Assembly: GCF_000800805.1 (NCBI RefSeq)
Contig: NZ_CP010070.1
Span: 992,001-1,056,000 of the forward strand
Origin: Candidatus Methanoplasma termitum
Lineage (GTDB): Archaea; Thermoplasmatota; Thermoplasmata; Methanomassiliicoccales; Methanomethylophilaceae
DNA: 64,000 nucleotides
Reading direction: 5' to 3'
The position numbers and the translations under genes are program-made. Position 1 is the first letter of the stretch. Each line of letters begins with the position of its first letter. The notes below the pieces were generated by a model. It had not been told where the DNA came from and made no database searches. It saw nothing but the letters and a program-made list of their open reading frames with translations. Below, piece after piece: positions 18,876-26,600 of this stretch.

Positions 18876-20279
18876 TCAGCCGATATCATCACCGTCCTGT
18901 TCTTCGAGACCCCTCAGGTCCCTCAATTCCCTAAGCCTGTTCTCAAGCAAAGACTTATCCGGCAGACATAATTGATATGCGGCGACAAGCGCCGGGGACA
19001 TGCTGCGGCTTAATGAATACTCAACGACGGCTTCGTCTTTCCCCGCGCAGATTATCAGCCCGACACTCGGGTTCTCATCGGGCTTTTTTACCTTGCGGTC
19101 GAGAGCCTCCAGATAGAACTCGAGCTGCCCCATGTGCTCGGGTTTGAAGTCGGTGATCTTCAGTTCGACCGCGACAAGGCACGAGAGCCTGCGGTTATAG
19201 AACAGAAGATCGATGTAGAAGTCTGTGTTCCCAACGCGTATGCGGTATTCCTCCCCGACAAATGTAAAATCCGTCCCGAGCTCCAAAATGAAATCGCGCA
19301 TGTTCGCAACGATCGCCTTCCTTATGTCTTTCTCGCTATGGCGTTCGGGAAGATCGAGAAAATCGAGAACATAACCGTCGCGGAAGATCGTCAGACCGGT
19401 ATTCTTCGAGACGAGCGGTTTGTTGATCTCGCCTGATATCAAAGTGCGTTCGAACATGTGGCTTTCGACCTGCCGTTCCAACTCTCTGGAGGAATAATTG
19501 TTGCTGATCGCCAACTGCATATAGAACTCGCGTTCTTCATCTGTCTTGCATCCGAGGATCTTCGTGTTAAGGGTCCAGCTTAATTCTCTCAGCAGTGATG
19601 AGAGTTTTTCGTTGTCTTTGTAGGTCTCATAAAGTTGTTTCATGCGCCAAATGTTCTGCGGAGAAAAGCCTTTGATCTCCGGCCTTTTGACTTGAATATG
19701 CTCGGAAAATTCCTTTACGACAGACTTTCCCCATTCTCCGTTCTTGACTTTATTGCTGACGTACATGCCGATGTTCCAGTATAGATTTATGAGCTCACGG
19801 TTCACCATTCTGAAGGTGTTCTCCCTTGCACGATCTATGATGGAAATCATCTCATCAAAGTCGGAATTCAGACGGATCCTGATATTTCTTCCGTTTTCAT
19901 GCGTGAACGCCTCTTTTTTTACAATCTGATTGTCGGAAATATCACGCTTACTGAACTGTGCCAGCCACTGTTTGAACTGCTCTGTTTTTTGAGACCGTAT
20001 TTGTTGAATTATAAGCAGAGTGTGCTCAGCATCTACGACGTCGGTTAAACGCATCTTTCCATCATCGGCAAGCAGTTTCAACTGTACGATTTTTTCGTAC
20101 GGTTGACCTCCTTCGGCCTTTAGTCTGCGCTTCAAATCGCTCCAATAACGCCGGGGATCGTCTGTCCCCGTTAACGCTTCTACCACATCGACAACCGAAA
20201 GGTACCACTCCTGTTCATCCTCTTTCCAAACTGTACGAATGCGCTTGCCCTCGAACAATTGTACTTTTCTTTCTTCCAT
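18876..20279 (-). CDS. BRO-N domain fused to YhcG/DUF1016 PD-(D/E)xK nuclease
   Basis: The 467-residue protein has two parts. Residues 1-112 match the BRO-N/antirepressor type seen in phages (EQEWYLSVVDVVEALTG, DPRRYWSDLKRRL, KMRLTDVVDAEHTLLIIQ, FKQWLA). Residues about 130-467 are a DUF1016/YhcG protein: helical INLYWNIGMYV segment, then nuclease core FYIDLLFYNRRLSCLVAVELK with an acidic residue and ExK. YhcG proteins usually lack the BRO domain, so the fusion suggests nuclease targeting or regulation by a phage-derived DNA-binding module. Two further YhcG genes lie at 34425-36640. A shared upstream motif sits at 20501-20532. Confidence 0.8.
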   Translation of the reverse strand: MEERKVQLFEGKRIRTVWKEDEQEWYLSVVDVVEALTGTDDPRRYWSDLKRRLKAEGGQPYEKIVQLKLLADDGKMRLTDVVDAEHTLLIIQQIRSQKTEQFKQWLAQFSKRDISDNQIVKKEAFTHENGRNIRIRLNSDFDEMISIIDRARENTFRMVNRELINLYWNIGMYVSNKVKNGEWGKSVVKEFSEHIQVKRPEIKGFSPQNIWRMKQLYETYKDNEKLSSLLRELSWTLNTKILGCKTDEEREFYMQLAISNNYSSRELERQVESHMFERTLISGEINKPLVSKNTGLTIFRDGYVLDFLDLPERHSEKDIRKAIVANMRDFILELGTDFTFVGEEYRIRVGNTDFYIDLLFYNRRLSCLVAVELKITDFKPEHMGQLEFYLEALDRKVKKPDENPSVGLIICAGKDEAVVEYSLSRSMSPALVAAYQLCLPDKSLLENRLRELRDLRGLEEQDGDDIG

Positions 20280-20483
20280 TCACGCCGCCCCCGGTATATT
20301 GTTAACACTCATTGTTACACCTCATACCCCTTCGTTTTGGGGTCTGTACCGGGAAACTCATCAGGTTCATCGGCAGTGTCGCTTCCCACAGCTCCGGTCG
20401 CGATCAAAATACTCCGAAGAGATTATCGCAGATCCGTTTTTTTTGAACTGTTTCCGTGCCGATTGATGATACACGGCGGAGAT

Positions 20484-20532
20484 AGTATTTAATCTCTCCA
20501 GGGGGAGGTGTCCGAAAGTACCGAAAGTACAG
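20484..20532. promoter_or_regulatory. Motif shared with 36796-36844: TATA-like element plus GAAAGTACC direct repeats
   Basis: On the plus strand AGTATTTAAT is followed by GGGGGAGG, GTGTCCGAAAGTAC and CGAAAGTACAG. The same order recurs at 36796-36844, also upstream of a minus-strand YhcG gene. The minus strand reads two tandem TACTTTCGG units. It may be an operator or the start of a plus-strand transcript. The remainder of 20280-20600 shows no gene. Confidence 0.5.
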
Positions 20533-20627
20533 GATCTGTTCAAAAAAATGGATTCTCGGAGGCAGTTACCGAGAAGAGAACAGGCTCGGCTTGAACACAG
20601 AAATATATCATAATGCGATTCCGCAGC

Positions 20628-20876
20628 ATGGAGACATCGGTAAAGCACGATGAGGGACGCGGCAGGTTCGACCTTTATGCGGACGGGAAGAAGGGAGGAT
20701 ACCTTACCTACGAAATATACGGCGGGTCTTTGGATATCCAACATACGGTCGTAGAACCGGAGTTCAGAGGGAAGGGGCTTGGGGAAATTCTCCTGGATGC
20801 GGCCGTGAAGTATGCAAATAAAAAAGGGTTGAAGATCGTACCCTCGTGCAGTTTTGCGGCGAAGAAGTTATCATGA
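20628..20876 (+). CDS. Small GNAT-like N-acetyltransferase (NATD1 type)
   Basis: The 82-residue protein has GGYLTYEIYGGSLDIQHT followed by VVEPEFRGKGLGEILL, the acetyl-CoA-binding signature of the short NATD1-type GNATs, and ends PSCSFAAKK. The start METSVK is preferred over one 15 bp upstream because the TATA-like AAATATAT at about 20601-20608 would place transcription start at about 20628, a leaderless start. Its stop overlaps the next small ORF. Confidence 0.75.
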   Translation: METSVKHDEGRGRFDLYADGKKGGYLTYEIYGGSLDIQHTVVEPEFRGKGLGEILLDAAVKYANKKGLKIVPSCSFAAKKLS

Positions 20877-21010
20877 TCCTGTTCTCATGCGACGTGATGT
20901 TCGGCGGGGCCACGGGCTGGGAGAACGTTGTCGTCGTAGTAGTGTTGATAGGGGGTGCATTGGTGATCTCCGCTTTGTCTGATAGAAGGAAGAAGAGAAG
21001 GGAGAAGTGA
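20873..21010 (+). CDS. 45-residue single-span membrane protein
   Basis: The ATG overlaps the GNAT stop (ATGA). The product has a short polar N-terminus, a hydrophobic span of about 20 residues (NVVVVVVLIGGALVISAL) and a very basic tail (DRRKKRREK). It is probably a membrane miniprotein translated with the GNAT. No family recognised. Confidence 0.5.
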   Translation: MILFSCDVMFGGATGWENVVVVVVLIGGALVISALSDRRKKRREK

Positions 21011-21121
21011 GAGGCCACACCTCTCTTAATCACCTACTTCTGTTTCCCTTATCTCTTTTGCGACTCTTGATATGACCTTGAAAAATGTCATCGTGTGGTA
21101 ATCCTCTAGCAAATCGTAGAT

Positions 21122-21265
21122 CTATTCAGTTGCGATTTCTTCCTCTGACTCCTTGAGCTCCTCTGCAATCGTCAATATTGCTTTGGCGTATGCTTTGTGG
21201 TCGTTGGCCATCGTGCAGAGTTTTTCATACAGTTCTTTTTCTTCTGATAGATTTTGTTTTATCAT
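21122..21265 (-). CDS. Small acidic ORFan, LSEE-type family member 1
   Basis: The 47-residue product starts MIKQNLSEEKELYEKL and is mostly helical and acidic. Its first 20 residues resemble those of the 22082 gene (MITRTLSEETELYHRI), so they are paralogous at least in the N-terminus. The start is chosen from that alignment and from a TATA-like ATTATAAAT about 25 nt upstream. Function unknown. Confidence 0.5.
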   Translation of the reverse strand: MIKQNLSEEKELYEKLCTMANDHKAYAKAILTIAEELKESEEEIATE

Positions 21266-21304
21266 AATGAATGGATTTCTTCGTTTTCCATTTATAATGT
21301 GAGT

Positions 21305-21320
21305 ACTACGTGTAGTATAC
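21305..21320. promoter_or_regulatory. Palindrome TACTACGTGTAGTA upstream of small ORFan
   Basis: The CTACGTGTAG core is palindromic-like and recurs at about 22021-22031 ahead of the paralogous plus-strand gene at 22082, suggesting a shared operator or promoter element. Confidence 0.4.
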
Positions 21321-21364
21321 ACTTCGAGATCGACTCATTTAGCGGGTATGAAAATCACAAGAAT

Positions 21365-21610
21365 TCAGTTCATGAAGATCTTCACGTCGTTGATGTAAAT
21401 GTTGCAATAGGTTCTTCCAAAAAAACCGCTATTTATGGTGGCGGTCACTGTCTCTCCGGAAGGCGTCTTCCCAATAAGGCTGCCTCCGAGAGGTCCTCCC
21501 TGGCTGTCGACCTCCTTTCCGTTGATGTATAGTGTGCATTTGTTCCGTCTTTTTTCGACAGAGATTTTATCCCAATTGTGATTGACAGTCCATTTCTGCA
21601 TTCTTACCAT
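21365..21610 (-). CDS. Small beta-rich ORFan, paralogue of the 21645 gene
   Basis: The 81-residue product (a start three codons later is possible) shares KW..NHN..., INGKEVD, LIGKTPSGETV and CNIYINDVKIF with its neighbour at 21645-21896. Alternating hydrophobic residues suggest a small beta-sandwich. No family or function recognised; the two lie 34 bp apart as a tandem duplication. Confidence 0.6.
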   Translation of the reverse strand: MVRMQKWTVNHNWDKISVEKRRNKCTLYINGKEVDSQGGPLGGSLIGKTPSGETVTATINSGFFGRTYCNIYINDVKIFMN

Positions 21611-21644
21611 CCTTTTTTTCTTAACAAATATTTATGAGATGTTT

Positions 21645-21896
21645 TTATGAGTTTTGGAATATCTTAACATCGTCAACATAGATATTACAATGTATTTTCA
21701 ATACACCTGAATTCAGAATTGCCTTCACCGTTTCTCCAGACGGGGTCTTCCCCACAAGCGTGGCGCCTACCGCATACATTCCTTTCATTGTATCGACCAC
21801 TTGTCCGTTAATAAGTAAGGAGCATGAATTCAATTTGTTTTTGACCTCGATCACATTGCCGTTATGTTCTATTCTCCATTTTGGAGATATTCTCAA
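21645..21896 (-). CDS. Small beta-rich ORFan, tandem paralogue
   Basis: The 83-residue product has the same scaffold as the preceding gene: KWRIEHNGNVIEV, LLINGQVVD, LVGKTPSGETVKA, CNIYVDDVKIF. The 'GKTPSGETV' motif is conserved in both copies. It may be a cytoplasmic structural or ligand-binding miniprotein. The 185 bp to the next gene hold only promoter-like AT-rich sequence. Confidence 0.6.
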   Translation of the reverse strand: MRISPKWRIEHNGNVIEVKNKLNSCSLLINGQVVDTMKGMYAVGATLVGKTPSGETVKAILNSGVLKIHCNIYVDDVKIFQNS

Positions 21897-22081
21897 CGTA
21901 TCGGTCAGGGGCTCACATCCCGGTTTTCGAGATCTGCGGACTCACGCATAAAGGCATCATCTCTTTGAGAATATATCTCATCTGTTTTTATTAAACTTGC
22001 AGATTATTATTGCTAAATTGCTACGTGTAGTATAACTGTAGTCCTATGTATTGATATCCTAACAAAGAAAAACCGTCGAAC

Positions 22082-22357
22082 ATGATAACGAGAACATTAT
22101 CAGAAGAAACGGAGCTGTATCACAGGATACTAAAGATCGCAGAAGAATATGAGAGGGAAATGTTCATTGAGGCAATGTTCGAAATAATGGACACCATCTT
22201 GGAAGAGAATCGATTCTCTTTCTACCGGAATCAATTTCCACCGAATTGCCCCGATTGCGGCATAGAGATGGAATTGCGTTTTGGAGACAATCACACATTC
22301 TGGGGATGTCCCAACTCTCGGTTCACCGGATGTAAACAGAGGGCCTACACAGAGTGA
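22082..22357 (+). CDS. Small protein with topoisomerase-type zinc ribbon, LSEE-type family member 2
   Basis: The 91-residue product has an acidic helical N-terminus (residues 1-45) related to the 21122 ORFan and a C-terminal four-cysteine zinc ribbon: CPDCGIEMELRFG....FWGCPNSRFTGCK, the pattern of topoisomerase I C-terminal fingers. It probably binds nucleic acid. A promoter-like CTACGTGTAGTATAACTGTA lies about 50 nt upstream. Confidence 0.6.
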   Translation: MITRTLSEETELYHRILKIAEEYEREMFIEAMFEIMDTILEENRFSFYRNQFPPNCPDCGIEMELRFGDNHTFWGCPNSRFTGCKQRAYTE

Positions 22358-22416
22358 ACAATTATCAAAACCACTTACCCAGCAGTCAATATATGATCTG
22401 CTGGGGCAGTGGTAAC

Positions 22417-22429
22417 CATTTAATAATGG
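22417..22429 (+). promoter_or_regulatory. TATA box of tRNA-Ala
   Basis: CATTTAATAATGG lies 21-33 nt before the tRNA start, the expected archaeal spacing. Confidence 0.5.
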
Positions 22430-22449
22430 TTTTTCATTCAAGTGTTTAC

Positions 22450-22525
22450 GGGCTGGTAGATCAGTGGTTACATCGCTTGCTTTGCAAGCAAGATATCGCG
22501 CGTTCGACTCGCGCCCAGTCCACCA
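22450..22525 (+). tRNA. tRNA-Ala (UGC), CCA encoded
   Basis: The acceptor GGGCTGG pairs with CCAGTCC and includes the G3:U70 alanine identity pair. The anticodon stem CTTGC/GCAAG closes loop TTTGCAA (anticodon UGC); T-loop TTCGACT. Discriminator A and CCA are encoded. The anticodon loop supplies a TTTG followed by CAAGCA, which is matched by the guides of the mini-array just downstream. Confidence 0.94.
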
Positions 22526-22582
22526 TTATTCTACAACACTGCGTTTTTCAGAAAAAGTTTTTCAACCCCCGATCTCCTGCTT

Positions 22583-22714
22583 GATCTACACACAGTAGAA
22601 ATTCTTATTAAATCATAACTCGCGATCTCCTGCTTGATCTACAAATAGTAGAGATTCACTTTTTCGGCGTTTGAACACACGGCTTCATGCTTGATCTACA
22701 AACAGTAGAGATTC
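22583..22714 (-). CRISPR. Mini-array of three diverged Cas12a-type repeats with tRNA-Ala-like guides
   Basis: Read on the minus strand, three 21-nt repeats at 22714-22694, 22657-22637 and 22604-22584 keep the Cas12a pseudoknot stem TCTAC...GTAGA while the 5-nt loop varies (TGTTT, TATTT, TGTGT versus TCTTT in the main array). The following sequences (36, 32 and 30 or more nt) all start CAAGCA; the last two share CAAGCAGGAGATCG. The middle guide matches tRNA-Ala at 22485-22504 in 17 of 20 positions (mismatches at 7, 10 and 17), immediately after a TTTG PAM in the correct orientation. The first repeat overlaps the CARF stop codon, so these elements form the 3' end of that mRNA and are likely substrates for Cas12a processing. 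A T-run after the third guide (about 22557) may end the transcript. Confidence 0.8.
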
Positions 22715-23549
22715 ATTTCGGTGAATAATAGAAAGTATCCAACACAATCTTTCCCTCGTCCGTGAGGAAATATCTTTTCTTGAATTCGTCTCTATACACC
22801 CATCCGTTTGATATCCATTTCTCTACAAAATCGCGGAAATAATACACCGAGTCGGATCTTGTAATCTTGACCTTTCCTTTGTTGTCAAAGACGACCTCCC
22901 CTCCTTCTCTTCGCCAAATATCAAGGTCCTTCAGAACCCTTATTACTTCTGGGCCTTTGGTAGAGAGTTTCTTCTTATTCATTTCATCCAATGCCCTGAG
23001 CCCAAGGATCACATTACGATCTGGTATTGGCATGGAATATTTCGGAAGACACTTAGGGTCGCGGACGGATTCGGTAAGGCCCACAGGCTTGTCATTCAGA
23101 TCATAGAATGTTCCGCGGACATCTTTTACTTTATACTCCACAGTACTGACCGAGAAGGGTATTGTTCCCGGCATCATCATGGATGCGATCGCAGCAGCGG
23201 CCGCATACTCTGACGTGCCCGCAGAAATGTTTACAAAAATGTCCGATGGTTCATCCTTCTTATTCTCTTCTTCGATGATGCTGAGCACCGTTCTCAGCAT
23301 GATGGTGAAGTCGTTAACATTCTCCATGTGTCTGATTATATCAATGGGAACTGTTGCGTTTTCCGATATCAGTTCACATACGCGTTCACAGAATTCCATG
23401 TATATCTTGCCGTTTTCGCTTTGAGGGTCCTTTATGTAATGTATTAGATGAACTTTTGTTGCGTCGTAGAATTTTACTGGATCTGTGATCTTCACAGTCT
23501 CGAATGTAACGCACGAGATCACTATTCTTTCTCTCCGTCCCGACACCAT
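22713..23549 (-). CDS. CARF-domain protein with C-terminal winged helix, putative CRISPR regulator
   Basis: The 278-residue protein has an N-terminal Rossmann-like CARF domain: IVISCVTFETVKITDP, a middle DIFVNISAGTSEYAAAAAIA loop that is the typical ligand-binding segment, and VSTVEY. Residues about 185-278 form a winged helix (MNKKKLSTKGPEVIRVLKDL ... FVEKWISNGWVYRD..KKRYFLTDEGK). This architecture resembles Csa3/DUF6293-type transcription regulators. The start MVSGRRER is chosen because a TATA-like GTATATAAC lies about 25 nt upstream (leaderless); the longer frame would cross into the cas12a promoter. It is divergent from cas12a by 117 bp, suggesting it controls the locus. No type III signalling gene is present to supply cyclic oligoadenylate. 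Confidence 0.75.
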   Translation of the reverse strand: MVSGRRERIVISCVTFETVKITDPVKFYDATKVHLIHYIKDPQSENGKIYMEFCERVCELISENATVPIDIIRHMENVNDFTIMLRTVLSIIEEENKKDEPSDIFVNISAGTSEYAAAAAIASMMMPGTIPFSVSTVEYKVKDVRGTFYDLNDKPVGLTESVRDPKCLPKYSMPIPDRNVILGLRALDEMNKKKLSTKGPEVIRVLKDLDIWRREGGEVVFDNKGKVKITRSDSVYYFRDFVEKWISNGWVYRDEFKKRYFLTDEGKIVLDTFYYSPK

Positions 23550-23564
23550 GTGTGGTGGATTGAC

Positions 23565-23650
23565 ATAGTTATATACAAATATTCTGTTACTACAGACATA
23601 TGTTGAAATAATTGAAAAAATCGTATTTCCCCAAGTAATAAATATATACA
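23565..23650. promoter_or_regulatory. Divergent promoter between CARF gene and cas12a
   Basis: Plus strand: AAATATATA at about 23640-23648 lies 19-27 nt before the cas12a ATG, implying leaderless mRNA. Minus strand: GTATATAAC at about 23568-23577 lies 19-28 nt before the CARF ATG. No obvious palindromic operator is seen between them. Confidence 0.55.
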
Positions 23651-23666
23651 CTTAGTTTCTCTTTCC

Positions 23667-26600
23667 ATGAACAACTATGATGAGTTTACCAAACTGTACC
23701 CAATACAGAAAACGATAAGGTTCGAATTGAAGCCGCAGGGAAGAACGATGGAACACCTCGAAACATTCAACTTTTTCGAAGAGGACAGGGATAGAGCGGA
23801 GAAATATAAGATTTTAAAGGAAGCAATCGACGAGTATCATAAGAAGTTTATAGACGAACATCTAACAAATATGTCTCTTGACTGGAATTCTTTAAAACAG
23901 ATTTCAGAGAAATACTATAAGAGTAGAGAGGAAAAAGACAAGAAAGTTTTTCTGTCAGAACAGAAACGCATGAGGCAAGAGATAGTTTCTGAGTTCAAAA
24001 AAGACGATCGGTTTAAAGATCTTTTTTCAAAAAAATTGTTTTCTGAACTTCTCAAGGAAGAGATTTACAAAAAAGGAAACCATCAGGAAATTGACGCATT
24101 GAAAAGTTTTGATAAATTCTCAGGCTATTTTATTGGGTTGCATGAGAACCGAAAAAATATGTATTCTGACGGAGACGAGATCACGGCTATCTCTAACCGT
24201 ATTGTAAATGAGAATTTCCCGAAGTTCCTCGACAACCTTCAGAAATATCAGGAAGCTCGTAAAAAATATCCAGAGTGGATCATTAAGGCAGAATCTGCTT
24301 TAGTTGCACATAATATCAAGATGGATGAAGTCTTTTCCTTAGAGTATTTCAACAAAGTCCTGAATCAAGAAGGAATACAGAGATACAATCTCGCCCTAGG
24401 TGGCTATGTGACCAAAAGTGGTGAGAAAATGATGGGGCTTAATGATGCACTTAATCTTGCCCATCAAAGTGAAAAAAGCAGCAAGGGAAGGATACACATG
24501 ACTCCACTCTTCAAACAGATTCTGAGTGAAAAAGAGTCCTTTTCTTATATACCAGATGTTTTTACAGAAGACTCTCAACTTTTACCATCCATTGGTGGGT
24601 TCTTTGCACAAATAGAAAATGATAAGGACGGGAATATTTTTGACAGAGCATTAGAATTGATATCTTCTTATGCAGAATACGATACAGAAAGGATATATAT
24701 CAGGCAAGCGGACATAAACAGAGTTTCTAATGTTATTTTCGGGGAGTGGGGAACACTGGGGGGGTTAATGAGGGAATACAAAGCAGACTCTATCAACGAC
24801 ATCAATTTGGAGAGAACATGCAAGAAGGTAGACAAGTGGCTCGACTCAAAGGAGTTTGCGTTATCAGATGTATTAGAGGCAATAAAAAGAACCGGCAATA
24901 ATGATGCTTTTAATGAATATATCTCAAAGATGCGCACTGCCAGGGAAAAGATTGACGCTGCAAGAAAGGAAATGAAATTCATTTCGGAAAAAATATCTGG
25001 AGACGAAGAATCGATCCATATTATCAAAACCTTATTGGACTCGGTGCAACAGTTTTTACATTTTTTCAATTTATTCAAAGCGCGTCAGGACATTCCTCTT
25101 GATGGAGCATTCTATGCGGAGTTCGATGAAGTCCATAGCAAACTGTTTGCTATTGTTCCGTTGTATAATAAGGTTAGGAACTATCTTACGAAAAATAACC
25201 TTAACACGAAAAAGATAAAGCTAAACTTCAAGAATCCAACTCTGGCAAACGGATGGGATCAAAACAAGGTATATGACTACGCCTCCTTAATCTTTCTCCG
25301 CGATGGTAATTATTATCTCGGAATAATAAATCCAAAAAGGAAAAAGAATATTAAATTCGAACAAGGGTCTGGAAATGGCCCATTCTACCGGAAGATGGTG
25401 TACAAACAAATTCCAGGGCCGAACAAGAACTTACCAAGAGTCTTCCTCACATCTACGAAAGGCAAAAAAGAGTACAAGCCGTCAAAGGAGATAATAGAAG
25501 GATATGAAGCGGACAAACACATAAGAGGAGATAAATTCGATCTGGATTTCTGTCATAAGCTGATAGACTTCTTCAAGGAATCCATCGAGAAGCACAAGGA
25601 CTGGAGTAAGTTCAACTTCTATTTCTCTCCAACTGAATCATATGGAGACATCAGCGAATTCTATCTGGATGTAGAAAAACAGGGATACCGGATGCATTTT
25701 GAGAATATTTCTGCCGAGACGATTGATGAGTATGTCGAAAAGGGGGACTTATTCCTCTTCCAGATATACAACAAAGACTTTGTGAAAGCGGCAACCGGAA
25801 AAAAAGATATGCACACCATTTATTGGAACGCGGCATTCTCGCCCGAGAACCTTCAGGATGTGGTAGTGAAACTGAACGGTGAAGCAGAACTTTTCTACAG
25901 AGACAAGAGCGACATCAAGGAGATAGTTCACAGGGAGGGAGAGATACTGGTCAATCGTACCTACAACGGCAGGACACCTGTGCCTGACAAGATCCACAAA
26001 AAATTAACAGATTATCATAATGGCCGTACCAAAGATCTCGGAGAAGCAAAAGAATACCTCGATAAGGTCAGATATTTCAAAGCGCACTACGACATCACAA
26101 AGGATCGCAGATACCTGAATGATAAAATATACTTCCATGTGCCTCTGACATTGAATTTCAAAGCAAACGGGAAGAAGAATCTCAATAAGATGGTAATTGA
26201 AAAGTTCCTCTCGGACGAAAAAGCGCATATTATTGGGATTGATCGCGGGGAAAGGAATCTTCTTTACTATTCTATCATTGACAGGTCAGGTAAAATAATC
26301 GATCAACAGAGCCTCAACGTCATCGATGGATTCGATTACCGAGAGAAACTGAATCAGAGGGAGATCGAGATGAAGGATGCCAGACAAAGCTGGAATGCTA
26401 TCGGGAAGATAAAGGACCTCAAGGAAGGGTATCTTTCAAAAGCGGTCCACGAAATTACCAAGATGGCGATACAATACAATGCCATTGTTGTCATGGAGGA
26501 ACTCAATTATGGGTTCAAACGCGGACGTTTCAAAGTTGAGAAGCAGATATATCAGAAATTCGAGAATATGCTGATTGACAAGATGAATTATCTGGTATTC

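Noticed and set aside
22450-22525. Direct RNA-RNA pairing of mini-array guides with mature tRNA-Ala
   Set aside because: The guides have the same sense as the tRNA, so they can pair only with the template DNA strand.
22500-22600. tracrRNA next to cas12a
   Set aside because: Cas12a needs none, and the repeats here keep the crRNA handle rather than an anti-repeat.
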